Positions 34,076 to 44,090 of a DNA stretch of 64,000 bases are shown here, piece after piece. The translations under genes and the position numbers were made by a program. The stretch spans positions 1,240,001 to 1,304,000 of the forward strand of contig NZ_FXWK01000001.1 in assembly GCF_900177655.1 (NCBI RefSeq). The letters run 5' to 3'. The DNA comes from Devosia lucknowensis (GTDB lineage: Bacteria > Pseudomonadota > Alphaproteobacteria > Rhizobiales > Devosiaceae). The notes under the pieces are model-generated. The model saw only the letters and a list, made by a program, of their open reading frames with translations. It did not search any database and was not told the origin of the DNA. The stretch's first letter is position 1, and each line of letters starts with the position of its first letter.

Positions 34076-36982
34076 ATGGACGATCAGATGAAGCCTTCCG
34101 CCAGCCAGAACCGCGAAATCATCGTGCGCGGCGCCCGCGAGCACAATCTCAAGGGTATCGACGTCAAGCTGCCGCGTGACAGCCTGATCGTCATGACCGG
34201 ACTTTCTGGCTCGGGCAAATCCTCCCTGGCTTTCGACACCATCTATGCCGAGGGGCAGCGCCGCTATGTGGAGTCGCTCTCCGCCTACGCGCGCCAGTTC
34301 CTCGAAATGATGCAGAAGCCCGATGTCGAGCACATCGAAGGCCTCTCGCCTGCCATTTCCATCGAGCAGAAGACCACGTCGCGCAATCCGCGCTCGACCG
34401 TCGGCACCGTCACCGAAATCTACGACTACCTGCGCCTGCTCTATGCGCGCGTCGGCATTCCCTATTCGCCGGCCACCGGCCTGCCCATCGAGAGCCAGAC
34501 CGTCTCGCAGATGGTCGATCGCACCCTGGAACTGCCCGAGGGCACCCGCCTTTATCTGCTGGCCCCCATCGCCCGCGGTCGCAAGGGCGAGTTCAAGAAG
34601 GAACTGGCCGACCTGATGCGCAAGGGCTTCCAGCGCGTCAAGATCGATGGCGAATACCACGAGATCGAGGATGCTCCGGCGCTCGACAAGAAGTTCAAGC
34701 ACGACATCGAGGTCGTGGTGGATCGCCTTGTGGTATCGAATGAAATCTCCGGTCGCCTCGCCGAGAGTTTTGAAACGGCGCTGAAGCTCGCCGAAGGCAT
34801 TGCGCTGGTCGAATTCGCCGACGAGAAGAACGAGGACGGCACCCCGCGCCAGATCACCTTCTCCGAAAAGTTCGCCTGCCCGGTCTCCGGCTTCACCATC
34901 GCCGAAATCGAGCCGCGCCTGTTCTCGTTCAACAATCCCTTCGGCGCCTGCCCGGTCTGCGATGGCCTCGGCACCGAGCAGAAGATCGACCCCGACCAGA
35001 TCGTTCCGGATCCGACCCTGTCGCTGCGCGACGGCGCCATTCTCCCCTGGTCCAAGACCAGCGCCCCCTATTACCAGCAGACCCTGCAGGCCGTGGTGAA
35101 GCACTTCGGCGCGTCGACCGGCACCGCCTGGAACGAACTGCCTTTGGACGTCCAGCATGCCGTGCTCTACGGCACCGACAAGACCGCCATCAACTTCGTC
35201 TATGACGACGGTCTGCGCCAGTACAAGACCTCCAAGCCTTTCGAAGGCGTCATCGGCAACCTTGAGCGTCGCTACAAGGAAACCGAAAGCGCCGGCATGC
35301 GCGAAGAGATCGAGAAATACATGTCCGCCAAGCCCTGCGTGGCCTGCGGCGGCTATCGGCTCAAGCCTGAATCCCTGGCGGTAAAGATCGACGGCCTGCA
35401 TATCGGCAAGGTCACCGAAATGTCGATCCGCAACGCTTCTCAGTGGTTCGTCGACCTCTCGGCCAAGCTCACGCCCACCCAGTCCCAGATTGGCGAGCGC
35501 ATCCTCAAGGAAATCCGCGACCGTCTGCGCTTCCTCAACGATGTCGGCCTCGAATACCTGTCCATGTCGCGCAATTCCGGCACCCTGTCGGGCGGTGAAT
35601 CGCAGCGCATCCGCCTTGCCTCGCAGATCGGCTCTGGCCTCACCGGTGTGCTCTATGTCCTCGACGAGCCATCCATCGGCCTCCATCAGCGCGACAATTC
35701 CCGCCTGCTCGAAACGCTGCAGCGCCTGCGCGACCTGGGCAATACCGTCATTGTCGTCGAACACGACGAGGACGCCATCCTCACCGCCGACTACGTCCTC
35801 GACATCGGCCCGGGCGCCGGCGTCAATGGCGGCAACATCGTTGCCGAGGGTACACCGCAGGACATTCTCGACCACCCCGACAGCCTCACCGGCAAATACC
35901 TCTCGGGCCGCATGGGCATCCCGGTGCCTGCACAGCGTCGCGAGGGCAAGAAGGGCAAGGCCCTCTCGGTCAAGGGCGCCACCGGCAACAACCTCAAGAA
36001 CGTCTCGGTCGACGTGCCCCTGGGCATGTTCGTTGCCATCACCGGCGTTTCCGGCGGCGGCAAGTCGACCCTCATGATCGACACCATGTACCAGGCCATC
36101 GCTCGCCGTCTCAACGGCGCACGCGTGGTTCCAGCGCCGCATGACTCGCTGACCGGCCTCGAATTCCTCGACAAGGTCATCGACATCGACCAGTCGCCGA
36201 TCGGCCGCACCCCGCGGTCCAATCCGGCCACCTATACCGGCGCCTTCACGCCCCTGCGCGAGTGGTTCGCCGGCCTGCCCGAAGCCAAGACCCGCGGCTA
36301 CGGCCCCGGCCGTTTCAGCTTCAACGTCAAGGGCGGCCGCTGCGAGAAATGCGAGGGCGATGGCGTTCTCAAGATCGAGATGCACTTCCTGCCCGACGTC
36401 TACGTCACCTGCGACGTCTGCAAGGGCAAGCGCTACAATCGCGAAACGCTGGAAGTCCAGTTCAAGGGCAAGTCGATCTCCGACATTCTCGACATGACCA
36501 TCGACGAAGGCGTCGAGTTCTTCTCGGCGGTGCCGGTCATTCGCGACAAGTTCGCAACCCTCCAGCGCGTCGGCCTCGGCTACGTCAAGGTCGGTCAGCC
36601 CGCCACCACTCTCTCCGGCGGCGAAGCCCAGCGCGTCAAGCTCTCCAAGGAACTGAGCAAACGCGCCACCGGCCGCACGCTCTATATGCTCGACGAACCG
36701 ACCACGGGCCTGCATTTCCACGACGTGGCAAAGCTTCTCGAAGTTCTCCACGAACTTGTCGATGGCGGCAACACCGTCGTGGTCATCGAGCACAATCTCG
36801 AAGTCATCAAGACCGCCGACTGGATCATCGACATGGGCCCCGAAGGCGGCGATGGCGGTGGTGAGGTCGTGGCTGTCGGCACGCCCGAGGATGTGGCCGC
36901 CAACAAGCGATCACACACCGGTACCTATCTCAAGGAAGTCATGGATCGCCGGCCCCACTTCGCGACGCGGGCGGCGGAGTAG
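34076..36982 (+). CDS. uvrA: UvrABC system protein A
   Basis: UvrA is the dimeric ABC-type ATPase that detects bulky DNA lesions and loads UvrB in nucleotide excision repair. The 968-residue product has two ATPase modules: Walker [10 protein letters not shown] (about 42-50) and GVSGGGKST (about 658-666), signatures [12 protein letters not shown] and [12 protein letters not shown], and zinc-binding Cys pairs [14 protein letters not shown] and [16 protein letters not shown]. The frame is open upstream to 33971, but homology begins near [15 protein letters not shown], so ATG 34076 was chosen; 34088 is possible. It is SOS-regulated by the upstream box. Confidence 0.96.
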   Translation: MDDQMKPSASQNREIIVRGAREHNLKGIDVKLPRDSLIVMTGLSGSGKSSLAFDTIYAEGQRRYVESLSAYARQFLEMMQKPDVEHIEGLSPAISIEQKTTSRNPRSTVGTVTEIYDYLRLLYARVGIPYSPATGLPIESQTVSQMVDRTLELPEGTRLYLLAPIARGRKGEFKKELADLMRKGFQRVKIDGEYHEIEDAPALDKKFKHDIEVVVDRLVVSNEISGRLAESFETALKLAEGIALVEFADEKNEDGTPRQITFSEKFACPVSGFTIAEIEPRLFSFNNPFGACPVCDGLGTEQKIDPDQIVPDPTLSLRDGAILPWSKTSAPYYQQTLQAVVKHFGASTGTAWNELPLDVQHAVLYGTDKTAINFVYDDGLRQYKTSKPFEGVIGNLERRYKETESAGMREEIEKYMSAKPCVACGGYRLKPESLAVKIDGLHIGKVTEMSIRNASQWFVDLSAKLTPTQSQIGERILKEIRDRLRFLNDVGLEYLSMSRNSGTLSGGESQRIRLASQIGSGLTGVLYVLDEPSIGLHQRDNSRLLETLQRLRDLGNTVIVVEHDEDAILTADYVLDIGPGAGVNGGNIVAEGTPQDILDHPDSLTGKYLSGRMGIPVPAQRREGKKGKALSVKGATGNNLKNVSVDVPLGMFVAITGVSGGGKSTLMIDTMYQAIARRLNGARVVPAPHDSLTGLEFLDKVIDIDQSPIGRTPRSNPATYTGAFTPLREWFAGLPEAKTRGYGPGRFSFNVKGGRCEKCEGDGVLKIEMHFLPDVYVTCDVCKGKRYNRETLEVQFKGKSISDILDMTIDEGVEFFSAVPVIRDKFATLQRVGLGYVKVGQPATTLSGGEAQRVKLSKELSKRATGRTLYMLDEPTTGLHFHDVAKLLEVLHELVDGGNTVVVIEHNLEVIKTADWIIDMGPEGGDGGGEVVAVGTPEDVAANKRSHTGTYLKEVMDRRPHFATRAAE

Positions 36983-36992
36983 ATCTCTATCC

Positions 36993-37045
36993 TGCCCCTA
37001 CCCCTCCCCCTCCTTGGGGGGAGACTGGGAGGGGGAGACGCTCCA
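36993..37045. repeat. GC-rich intergenic palindromic repeat
   Basis: The C-rich stretch CCCCTCCCCCTCC and the G-rich GGGGGGAGACTGGGAGGGG form an imperfect inverted repeat in the convergent gap between uvrA and the FliN-like gene. It is the same kind as the copies at 38718, 45534 and 46648. Confidence 0.65.
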
Positions 37046-37072
37046 AGGCATTTGTGCCGGGCGCCCGCGCGC

Positions 37073-37306
37073 CTACCCGATGCGGAAAACCTTCTCGCTC
37101 ACGATCACCCGCAGGTGGCCCTCTTCCACATTCACTTCGCCCTTGGCGATCAGAGTGTTGTTGGCATAGATGCGCAGCGGGTCGTGCTCGTTCGCGTCCA
37201 GTTCGATCACCGCGCCGCGGCCCATGCGCAGCATATGGTGGATCGGAATGGTGGTCGCGCCCAGTTCGACAGTGATATCGACTTCAATATTGTCCAGGGT
37301 GTTCAT
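37073..37306 (-). CDS. FliN-like (SpoA domain) protein, stand-alone
   Basis: The 77-residue product is almost only a SpoA/FliMN C-terminal domain: IEVDITVELGATTIPIHHMLRMGRGAVIELD in sections, then DPLRIYANNTLIAKGEVN and LRVIVSEKVFRIG. That is the pattern of flagellar motor switch FliN and of type III secretion HrcQ. It lies between uvrA and lipB, with no flagellar genes nearby. It could be a minor FliN paralogue or have another role. Start ATG 37306 fits the family, although no strong ribosome binding site is seen. Confidence 0.85.
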   Translation of the reverse strand: MNTLDNIEVDITVELGATTIPIHHMLRMGRGAVIELDANEHDPLRIYANNTLIAKGEVNVEEGHLRVIVSEKVFRIG

Positions 37307-37380
37307 AGATAAGGAGAGATCCCGGGTCCGGCCACGATGCGCGCGGATTCGTGTTCCCTCAAAATCGGTCAGGGCTGGTT

Positions 37381-38124
37381 ATGGAAGAGTTAACGCCGGA
37401 CAGTGAAACGTGCCAGATCGGATCGAAACTGCATCGGACCGATGATCGCACCGTCGAATGGCGGATTTTCGATTCTCCCGTCGACTACGAGACGGCGCTT
37501 GCCATGATGGACGAACGCGTCGCCCGGATCGCCGAGGGCGCTGCGCCCGAAGCCGTCTGGTTGCTCGAACACCCACCGCTTTACACCTCGGGCACGTCAG
37601 CCCTGCCTGAAGATTTGCTCAACCCGCGCTTCCCGGTCTATCCGGCTGGTCGCGGCGGGCAATACACCTACCATGGTCCCGGCCAGCGCGTGGCCTATGT
37701 CATGCTCGATCTCACCCACCGCGGCCGCGATATCCGCTGCCTCGTCCAGGGTCTCGAGCAGTGGATCATCGATACGCTTGCGGCGCATAACGTGACGGGC
37801 GAGCGCCGCGAAGGCCGCGTCGGCGTCTGGGTCCAGCGGCCCGACAAGGGCATCGGTCGCGAGGACAAGATTGCCGCCATCGGCGTGCGCGTGCGCAAAT
37901 GGATCACGTTTCACGGCATTGCCCTCAATGTCGCTCCCGATCTCTCGCACTACGATGGCATCGTCCCCTGCGGCATCACCGATCAGGGCGTCACGTCCTT
38001 CGAGGATCTGGGCCTGCTCGTTTCCATGCCGGAAGTGGATTCCGTGCTGCGCGGACGTTTCGAAGCCCTATTCGGCGCAACTGCGCTTGCCATCCCGGCC
38101 CTGTCCGACCAATTTGCATCCTGA
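37381..38124 (+). CDS. lipB: Octanoyl-[acyl-carrier-protein]:protein N-octanoyltransferase LipB
   Basis: LipB moves octanoate from acyl carrier protein to the lipoyl domains of oxo-acid dehydrogenases; LipA then inserts the sulfurs. The 247-residue product has [28 protein letters not shown], the catalytic lysine in KIAAIGVRV and the acyl-accepting Cys in [16 protein letters not shown] 37381 was preferred to an earlier in-frame codon at 37351 because the family begins near MEELTPDSE. It is followed on the same strand by a membrane protein gene. Confidence 0.95.
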   Translation: MEELTPDSETCQIGSKLHRTDDRTVEWRIFDSPVDYETALAMMDERVARIAEGAAPEAVWLLEHPPLYTSGTSALPEDLLNPRFPVYPAGRGGQYTYHGPGQRVAYVMLDLTHRGRDIRCLVQGLEQWIIDTLAAHNVTGERREGRVGVWVQRPDKGIGREDKIAAIGVRVRKWITFHGIALNVAPDLSHYDGIVPCGITDQGVTSFEDLGLLVSMPEVDSVLRGRFEALFGATALAIPALSDQFAS

Positions 38125-38148
38125 CCAACCGGATTCGAGGAGCCCCTC

Positions 38149-38682
38149 ATGACTTTGGACGATCTCAAGCGCCTCCTGACGCGCCAGACGCTGTTTCGGC
38201 TCGATGCCATCCTGTCGCCCAAGCTCGTGCCGATCCTCTACGCTCTGGGCCTTGCGGCCATCCTGCTCTGGGCCATCAGCCACTTCTTCTTCCGCTTCGG
38301 CTACGGTTTCGGCGATGGTCTCTGGGGCCTTTTGGAGATCGTGGTCTTTGGACTGCTCTCGCTCGTCGCACTGCGCATCGGCTGCGAAGCATTGTTGGTG
38401 TGGTTCAAGAGCCACGAGAACACTGGCGAGACCGTGCAGCGCTCGCGCTATTCGGCTTCCCTGCTCGACGAAGTCCGCGACGCCATCCGCGATCTCGCCG
38501 AAGAAGGTGAGGAGCGCGACTTCGCCGAGGCCGACGAATACATCACGCCAGCGACCGAACCCGTCCCCTACGTCCCGGGGCAGACCAGCGCCGGCGATCT
38601 TCGTGAGCCCGCTACCGAGCCGGGCCAGACCCATAAGCCGCGCCGCACCGCGAGGCGCACTCCGCCCAAGACCATGACCTGA
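38149..38682 (+). CDS. DUF4282-domain membrane protein
   Basis: The 177-residue protein has two membrane helices (about 30-50 and 62-85: VPILYALGLAAILLWAISHF and LWGLLEIVVFGLLSLVAL) with the FLFRFGYGFG-like loop, and then a charged cytoplasmic tail rich in Glu, Arg, Pro and Thr. This matches the DUF4282 family, whose role is unknown. It starts 24 bases after lipB, and a strong terminator follows, so lipB and this gene form one unit. Confidence 0.85.
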   Translation: MTLDDLKRLLTRQTLFRLDAILSPKLVPILYALGLAAILLWAISHFFFRFGYGFGDGLWGLLEIVVFGLLSLVALRIGCEALLVWFKSHENTGETVQRSRYSASLLDEVRDAIRDLAEEGEERDFAEADEYITPATEPVPYVPGQTSAGDLREPATEPGQTHKPRRTARRTPPKTMT

Positions 38683-38685
38683 AAC

Positions 38686-38717
38686 AAAAAGGCCACCCAA
38701 TGGGTGGCCTTTTCTTT
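38686..38717 (+). terminator. Strong intrinsic terminator after the DUF4282 gene
   Basis: AAAGGCCACCC-AAT-GGGTGGCCTTT is a perfect 11-pair stem with a three-base loop, followed by TCTTTATC. The A-run before it lets it act in both directions, so it may also terminate the convergent DoxX gene. Confidence 0.92.
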
Positions 38718-38758
38718 ATCTCCCGCTCCTCCACGGGGAGGCCGGGTGGGAGAGTCTT
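38718..38758. repeat. GC-rich intergenic palindromic repeat
   Basis: TCCCGCTCCTCCACGGGGAGGCCGGGTGGGAG-type palindrome (arms CTCCCGCTCC / GGGTGGGAG with CCACGGGG in the middle). It lies between the terminator and the stop of the DoxX gene. It belongs to the family also seen at 36993, 45534 and 46648. Confidence 0.7.
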
Positions 38759-38770
38759 GCGTCCGCGCAA

Positions 38771-39148
38771 CTACTTCTTGTTGACGCTCCATGCGCCCGG
38801 GCCGGCGAAAACCAGGTACAGAAAGACGAAGCAGAACAGGATGGCGGCGTCGCCACCATTATTCGTCGGGAACAGGTTACCCGGGGCATGCACCATCCAG
38901 TAGGCCACCGCCATGGTGCCCGAAGCCAGCAGTGCCGCCGGCCGGGTGAAGAAGCCGATTGCGATCAGGATGCTGGTGATGATCTCGATGACGCCGGCGA
39001 ACCAGAAGATGCTTCCGGCTGGCGGCAGGAAGTCGGTGGCCGGAAAGCCGAAAATCTTCTGCGTGCCATGCAGGAAGAACAGCACGGCAGTCACGATGCG
39101 CAGCACGGCGAGGGCCTGCGGCGCGTAGGCGGAGAGACGATCGAACAT
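38771..39148 (-). CDS. DoxX-family membrane protein
   Basis: The 125-residue protein has four membrane helices and the DoxX pattern ALAVLRIVTAVLFFLHGTQKIFGF near its N-terminus and GTMAVAYWMVHAPGNLFPTNNGGDAA in sections. DoxX relatives occur with thiosulfate:quinone oxidoreductases and in stress responses; the function of most is not known. It is divergent from rimO across about 300 bases of mostly featureless sequence. Confidence 0.9.
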   Translation of the reverse strand: MFDRLSAYAPQALAVLRIVTAVLFFLHGTQKIFGFPATDFLPPAGSIFWFAGVIEIITSILIAIGFFTRPAALLASGTMAVAYWMVHAPGNLFPTNNGGDAAILFCFVFLYLVFAGPGAWSVNKK

Positions 39149-39453
39149 GAGGGGGAATTTCCTTTACGCTGCGCCTCACAGGCGCGTTACGGGACTCGTA
39201 ACCGCTAATTCATCTCGCCGCGGGTGGAAATCGCCTCAACTCCGGACGCACTGTTCACCGTTTGAGATATTCAAGATCGCGTGTTGTTCGCCATTCGCAA
39301 CCCTGACACGCCCGCATGGAGGGGCAGTCACATTGCGTAACCGCTCAACATTCTGTATCACCCCCATCCAACTCAGCATCGCACCGAAACATTGCTCAGC
39401 GGTTTTCGGCCGGATCGATGCACCATTTGCACTAACCGGAAGACGTGACGCGC
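39149..39453. other. Intergenic region between DoxX and rimO
   Basis: About 300 bases hold the divergent promoters. The nonamer GTAACCGCT occurs twice in the same orientation (39198-39206 and 39337-39345), which could be a repeated binding site. I see no gene or stable RNA here. Confidence 0.4.
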
Positions 39454-40779
39454 ATGAATCAGGCGCCTAAAATCGGTCTCGTCAGCCTCGGCTGCCCCAA
39501 GGCCCTCGTGGACAGCGAGCGCATCATGACCACCCTGCGCGCCCAGGGCTATTCCTTCTCGCGCGACTATGCCGGGGCCGATGTGGTTCTGGTCAATACC
39601 TGCGGTTTCCTCGATAGTGCCAAGCAGGAAAGCCTCGAGGCTATTGGCGAGGCGCTCAACGAGAACGGCAAGGTCATCGTCACCGGCTGCCTCGGTGTCG
39701 AGGAAAACCTGATCCGCGAGACCCATCCCAGCGTCTTGGCCATCACCGGTCCGCACCAGTATGAAAGCGTGGTCTCGGCTGTTCACGAGCACCTTCCGCC
39801 CGTGCCCAACAAGTTCGTGGATCTCGTCCCCGAAAGCGGACTGAAGCTCACGCCGCGTCACTACGCCTATCTCAAGATTTCCGAAGGCTGCAACAACCGC
39901 TGCTCCTTCTGCATCATCCCGCAGATCCGTGGCGACCTGGCCTCGCGCCCAGCCGCAGGCATCCTGTCGGAAGCCGAAGGCCTGATCCGCTCGGGCGTCA
40001 AGGAACTGCTGGTCATTTCGCAGGATACCAGCGCCTACGGTCTCGACCTCAAATATGCGACCTCGAAGTATCGCGGACGCGAGGTGAAGGCCAAGTTCTA
40101 CGATCTGGCCAAGGAGCTGGGTGAGCTCGGCGCCTGGGTGCGCCTGCACTACGTCTATCCCTATCCGCATGTCGATCCGGTCATGGAGCTGATGGCTGAA
40201 GGCCTCGTCCTGCCCTATCTCGACATTCCCTTCCAGCACGCCTCGCCCAACGTGCTCAAGGCCATGCGCCGTCCTGCCCACCAGGAAAAGACGCTCAACC
40301 GCATCCTCGACTGGAAGCGCCAGGTGCCTGATCTCACCGTCCGCTCCAACTTCATCGTCGGCTTCCCCGGCGAGACCGACGAAGATTTCGAGATGCTGCT
40401 CGACTTCATCGAGGAAGCCGAGATCGATCGCGCCGGCTGCTTCAAGTACGAGCCCGTGACCGGCGCCACCGCCAACGAGCTCGACGGGGTCGTGCCCGAC
40501 GAAGTCAAGGAAGAACGCTTCGCTCAGCTCATGGAAGTGGCGCAGAACGTTTCCTTCGGCCAGCTGCAGAAGAAGGTCGGCCGCACCATCGATGTCATCG
40601 TCGACGACGTACGTCCCGAGGAAAACCGGGTGATCGCCCGATCCAAGTGGGACGCGCCCGAGATCGACGGCCAGGTCATCGTCGACGAGGCTCACGGCAT
40701 CAAGATCGGCGACATCGTCTCGGTCAGGGTGACCGATAATGACGAGTACGATCTCTTCGCAGTGCCCGCACAGGCATAG
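39454..40779 (+). CDS. rimO: Ribosomal protein S12 methylthiotransferase RimO
   Basis: RimO is a radical SAM enzyme that adds a methylthio group to an aspartate of ribosomal protein S12. The 441-residue product has the N-terminal UPF0004 domain with three cysteines ([26 protein letters not shown]), the radical SAM motif CNNRCSFC (about residues 147-154) and a C-terminal TRAM domain. ATG 39454 was chosen since GGAAG lies about 11 bases upstream; a GTG at 39445 is too close to it. Confidence 0.95.
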   Translation: MNQAPKIGLVSLGCPKALVDSERIMTTLRAQGYSFSRDYAGADVVLVNTCGFLDSAKQESLEAIGEALNENGKVIVTGCLGVEENLIRETHPSVLAITGPHQYESVVSAVHEHLPPVPNKFVDLVPESGLKLTPRHYAYLKISEGCNNRCSFCIIPQIRGDLASRPAAGILSEAEGLIRSGVKELLVISQDTSAYGLDLKYATSKYRGREVKAKFYDLAKELGELGAWVRLHYVYPYPHVDPVMELMAEGLVLPYLDIPFQHASPNVLKAMRRPAHQEKTLNRILDWKRQVPDLTVRSNFIVGFPGETDEDFEMLLDFIEEAEIDRAGCFKYEPVTGATANELDGVVPDEVKEERFAQLMEVAQNVSFGQLQKKVGRTIDVIVDDVRPEENRVIARSKWDAPEIDGQVIVDEAHGIKIGDIVSVRVTDNDEYDLFAVPAQA

Positions 40780-40805
40780 CACCTTAACGGAGCGTTAAAT
40801 GTGAT

Positions 40806-40836
40806 CAGCGCCCGGGCAACGCCCCGGGCGTTCTTG
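40806..40836 (+). terminator. Intrinsic terminator after rimO
   Basis: CGCCCGGG / CCCGGGCG (40809-40816 and 40823-40830) with a six-base loop is followed by TTCTTGCGTT. The T-run is short, so termination may be partial and read into the 40865 gene. Confidence 0.75.
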
Positions 40837-40864
40837 CGTTCATGGCTCAAAATGGAGCCCTCTC

Positions 40865-41089
40865 ATGGAACGCTATTTCTTCAATCACCGAGACGCCGAT
40901 GGCCATCTGGAGATGGATATCGACGGCATCATACTGCCCTCGCTGAACAACGCCCTCGATGAAGCCAGCTTCGCCGCCCGCGGCGCTGTCGCTCTCGCCG
41001 AGCAGCAGACCGAAGGCTGCTTCGAGATCGAGGACGCCGGCCGCCGTCTCGTCGCCCGCGTCCCCTACGCTGTTCGCGACGAAAACTAG
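40865..41089 (+). CDS. Small DUF6894-type protein
   Basis: The 74-residue product begins MERYFFNHRDADGHLEMDIDG and has DEASFAARGAVALAEQQ in the middle. It matches the small DUF6894 family (RYFFH...DxDG...A..EA), found in several copies in many alphaproteobacteria and of unknown function. Its last four bases overlap the stop of the convergent phosphotriesterase-like gene. A GGAGCCC box precedes the ATG. Confidence 0.82.
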   Translation: MERYFFNHRDADGHLEMDIDGIILPSLNNALDEASFAARGAVALAEQQTEGCFEIEDAGRRLVARVPYAVRDEN

Positions 41090-42000
41090 CGCGCGAATGC
41101 CTCGAACGGATTGTCATGGGTGAGGCGCGTTATCGTCGCATCGTCAACACCCACCGCCCGCAACGCCGGCAGGAAACTATCGACCAGATGCGTATAGGGC
41201 ATCGGCGTCCCGCCACCGGGTTGAGCCGGATCGTACCAGCCGCGATCGTGGCTGAGCAGCAGCCGCTCGCCCTGCCCGGCCTCCAGCGCTCGTGTCACCA
41301 GCGTCACGACCTCCGCGTCTGCCACGCGCCCGATATGGTCGAATTCCAGCCACGCCCCACGCTCGAACACGGCGCGATGGAGGCCGAAATCGTTCTCCTC
41401 CTGCGTGTGGATCGAGATGAACCGGCTCGCCGACCCGCCCTCCGCCTCGATGATGTCGAGCTGGTCGAGTACCACCCGCCCCTTGATCGTATGCGACCCG
41501 ATGATGGCTCCGGTCTGCGCCGAAGCGCGCGCGGCCGCCCGCAGGATCCTTGTCTCGAGCGGCGTGATCCCCTCGTCCCCGGCGCTGACCTTGATCCAGG
41601 CCGCCACGACGCCCGTGTCGTCGACGCCATCGGTCAGGTGACCCACCATCCAGCGCTCGAGCGCCGCTTCGCTCGCATCCCGCACCCAGTCCGGGATCCA
41701 CGGCTCGCGATAGTTGCCCGTCGGCACCACGATCGGTAGTCCCGTCGCCTTGGATATGGCCAGGTCGATATCGACCCGCAATCCCACCCCGCCCGTCGAG
41801 CATTCCACCAGCGCGGTGACGCCTTGCGCCATGATCGCCTCGATCTGCGGCGCCATCAGCCGGACGACGTCGTCGGGGTCGGCCTGCGCATAGCCCTGCT
41901 GGTCCGGGGTGCGCAGATCCACGAAGACATGCTCATGCGGCAGGATCAGCCCCAACTGATGCCGCTCCAGAGCGCCCAAAGTCGTGAACAATCGCTTCAT
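41086..42000 (-). CDS. Phosphotriesterase-family metal-dependent hydrolase
   Basis: The 304-residue TIM-barrel protein has the amidohydrolase metal ligands in order: HEH in LILPHEHVF (residues 21-23), Lys in AAWIKVSAG, His in IGSHTIKG, His in ISIHTQE and Asp in LLLSHDRGWY. This pattern fits the phosphotriesterase/lactonase family, so it may hydrolyse lactones or phosphoesters; the natural substrate is unknown. The frame is open far upstream, but ATG 42000 with GGAGG nearby starts the conserved part. It is divergent from the SLC13 permease. Confidence 0.88.
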   Translation of the reverse strand: MKRLFTTLGALERHQLGLILPHEHVFVDLRTPDQQGYAQADPDDVVRLMAPQIEAIMAQGVTALVECSTGGVGLRVDIDLAISKATGLPIVVPTGNYREPWIPDWVRDASEAALERWMVGHLTDGVDDTGVVAAWIKVSAGDEGITPLETRILRAAARASAQTGAIIGSHTIKGRVVLDQLDIIEAEGGSASRFISIHTQEENDFGLHRAVFERGAWLEFDHIGRVADAEVVTLVTRALEAGQGERLLLSHDRGWYDPAQPGGGTPMPYTHLVDSFLPALRAVGVDDATITRLTHDNPFEAFAR

Positions 42001-42130
42001 CCTTGCCTCCTCCACCCCGGATTTTTGCCACAGGCCCCTCGCGGGCGGAACCGAGGCTGATCTATATTTTCGAGCGCTGCCACCAATTTGATGCCGCCGC
42101 GTTGAGAGCATCACCCAACCGGAGTCGCCG

Positions 42131-43900
42131 ATGACCATTCCGCAGATGCTCGCCTTCACCATCATCGCGGGCATGATGGTGGCCTTCATGGTCGGGCGCT
42201 GGCGGTACGACATCGTCGCCATATGTTCTCTTCTGGCGGCGCTAGCCGTCGGTATCGTCCCTGCCGATATGGCCTTCACCGGCTTTGCCAACGACATCGT
42301 CATCATCGTGGGCAGCGCGCTCGTGGTCAGCGCCGCCGTCGCGCGCTCCGGCATCATGGAAGTGGCCATCCGCCGCTTCCTGCCCGGCCTCAGCGCCCCG
42401 CGCCTGCAGCTGATCGTGCTGGTCACCGTCGTCACCATCCTCTCCGCCTTCGTCAAGAACATCGGCGCGCTGGCCATCATGATGCCGATCGCCTTTCAGA
42501 TGGCGCGGCGCTCCAATGTCTCCCCATCCATGTTCCTCATGCCCATGGCCTTCGGCTCGCTGCTCGGCGGGTTGATGACGCAGATCGGCACGTCGCCCAA
42601 CATCATCGTCTCGGGCGTCCGCCAGGAACTTACCGGCACGGCCTTCACCATGTTCGATTTCACCCCGGTCGGCGCCCTGCTGGCCTTGGTGGGCATTGTC
42701 TTCCTCGCCTTCTTCTACTGGCTCCTGCCCGAGCGCCACCGCGACCAGCACGGTCTCGAAAAGGCCATCGACATCAAGAACTACACCACCGAAGCGCGCG
42801 TCCCCGCCGAATCCGATGCCGTCGGCAAGACGGTGGCCGATCTGCACGCAGTAGCCGACGGCGCCGCCATGGTCACCGGCATTGTCGGCGCCACCGGCCA
42901 TCGCCGCACCCCGCTCCCCGATGCCAAGTTGCGGGCCGGCGACATCCTCATGGTGGAAGGCGATCCCGACGCGCTCGACAAGATGGTCAGCCAGTCGGGC
43001 CTCACCTTCTCCGAGCGGCGCGGTGCCGCCACGCGCGACATCGCCGATACTGGCGTCATCGAGGCCATCATCGGCGAAAGCTCGCCCCTCATCGGCGCCA
43101 ATGCCCAGGAACTGACCCTGTTCGACCGCACCGGCCTCAACCTGCTCGCCATATCCCGCCGCGACCAGCGCTTCACCGAGCGCCTCGGCCAGATCCGCTT
43201 CCAGAATGGCGACGTCATCCTGCTCCAGGGCCATCTCAAGCGCATTCCCGAGCTTTTGCGCGAATGGGATTGCCTGCCGCTGGTCGAACGCGGCCTGCGC
43301 CTCGGCAGCGTCCGCAACGGCCTCCTGCCCGTCGCCATCCTGCTTGTCGCCATGGGGGCCACCGCCTTCGGCGTCGTGCCGGTCGCCCCGGCCTTCTTCG
43401 CGGCAGCCGCAGCCATGATTCTCGCGGGCGCCCTGCCCTTGCGCGATCTCTACAATCAGGTCGACGGCCCGATCCTTGTCATGCTCGCCTGCCTCATTCC
43501 AGTGTCGGAAAGCCTGCAGGCCACGGGCGGCACGGATCTGGTCGCCGACTGGCTGACCGCAACTGCAGTCACGCTGCCCGGCTGGGGCGCCCTGGCACTC
43601 ATCATGATTGCTGCGATGGCAGTCACGCCATTTCTCAACAATGCCGCCACGGTGCTGGTGATGGCGCCTATCGCGGCGGCTTTTGCCACCGGTCTCGGCT
43701 ATAGCCCCGAGGCTTTCCTGATGGCCGTTGCCATCGGCGCCGGCTGCGATTTCCTCACGCCTATCGGCCACCAGTGCAACACGCTGGTCATGGTGCCCGG
43801 CGGCTACCGCTTCGGCGATTACTGGCGCCTCGGCCTGCCGCTCTCTTTCCTCGTCGTCATCGTTGCCGTGCCCGCCCTGATGATCGTCTGGCCCTTCTAG
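42131..43900 (+). CDS. SLC13-family permease with two TrkA-C domains
   Basis: The 589-residue protein has an N-terminal membrane half (about 1-200: helices including VGSALVVSAAVARSG and KNIGALAIMMPIAFQMARR), two soluble RCK_C/TrkA-C domains (about 205-290 and 300-385) and a second membrane half with FLNNAATVLVMAPIAAAFA. This layout is that of SAC1/SLC13 anion permeases, which take up dicarboxylates, sulfate or other anions with sodium or protons. A sulfate importer lies 2 kb downstream, so an anion role is plausible. It starts about 130 bases from the divergent hydrolase. Confidence 0.9.
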   Translation: MTIPQMLAFTIIAGMMVAFMVGRWRYDIVAICSLLAALAVGIVPADMAFTGFANDIVIIVGSALVVSAAVARSGIMEVAIRRFLPGLSAPRLQLIVLVTVVTILSAFVKNIGALAIMMPIAFQMARRSNVSPSMFLMPMAFGSLLGGLMTQIGTSPNIIVSGVRQELTGTAFTMFDFTPVGALLALVGIVFLAFFYWLLPERHRDQHGLEKAIDIKNYTTEARVPAESDAVGKTVADLHAVADGAAMVTGIVGATGHRRTPLPDAKLRAGDILMVEGDPDALDKMVSQSGLTFSERRGAATRDIADTGVIEAIIGESSPLIGANAQELTLFDRTGLNLLAISRRDQRFTERLGQIRFQNGDVILLQGHLKRIPELLREWDCLPLVERGLRLGSVRNGLLPVAILLVAMGATAFGVVPVAPAFFAAAAAMILAGALPLRDLYNQVDGPILVMLACLIPVSESLQATGGTDLVADWLTATAVTLPGWGALALIMIAAMAVTPFLNNAATVLVMAPIAAAFATGLGYSPEAFLMAVAIGAGCDFLTPIGHQCNTLVMVPGGYRFGDYWRLGLPLSFLVVIVAVPALMIVWPF

Positions 43901-43909
43901 CCGATCAGC

Positions 43910-43934
43910 AATCGCTCCAGCGGAGCGATTTCCT
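43910..43934 (+). terminator. Hairpin after the SLC13 gene
   Basis: AATCGCTCC-AGC-GGAGCGATT is a perfect nine-pair stem right after the stop codon, followed by TCCTG. The T-run is only three bases counting the stem, so it may be a weak terminator or an mRNA end-protecting hairpin. Confidence 0.55.
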
Positions 43935-44090
43935 GCTGGAAGGCCACGAAGGCGATGCCTGAGCGGCCCGCTCTACCTGCCAGTTTTGCGCAAACGACAC
44001 CCGCACCGGCCGACGGTCACGCGCTCAAAGGCCCACGCAACCCGCCCGCTCACTTCTGCGTTATTGCCCTCGTCAAGCATGGAGGTTGAA

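Noticed and set aside
34058..36793. A 911-codon open frame on the minus strand opposite uvrA
   Set aside because: It is the antisense shadow of a GC-rich gene with strong codon bias. Its translation is rich in Ala, Gly, Asp and Val without any domain, while the other strand encodes complete UvrA.
39373..40782. A 469-codon minus-strand frame opposite rimO, and a similar 509-codon one opposite the SLC13 gene (42242-43771)
   Set aside because: Both are antisense shadows; the plus-strand products show all family motifs and the minus-strand products none.
42001..42480. A 160-residue N-terminal extension of the phosphotriesterase-like protein
   Set aside because: The extension is antisense to the SLC13 gene start and has no conserved motif; a good ribosome binding site precedes ATG 42000.
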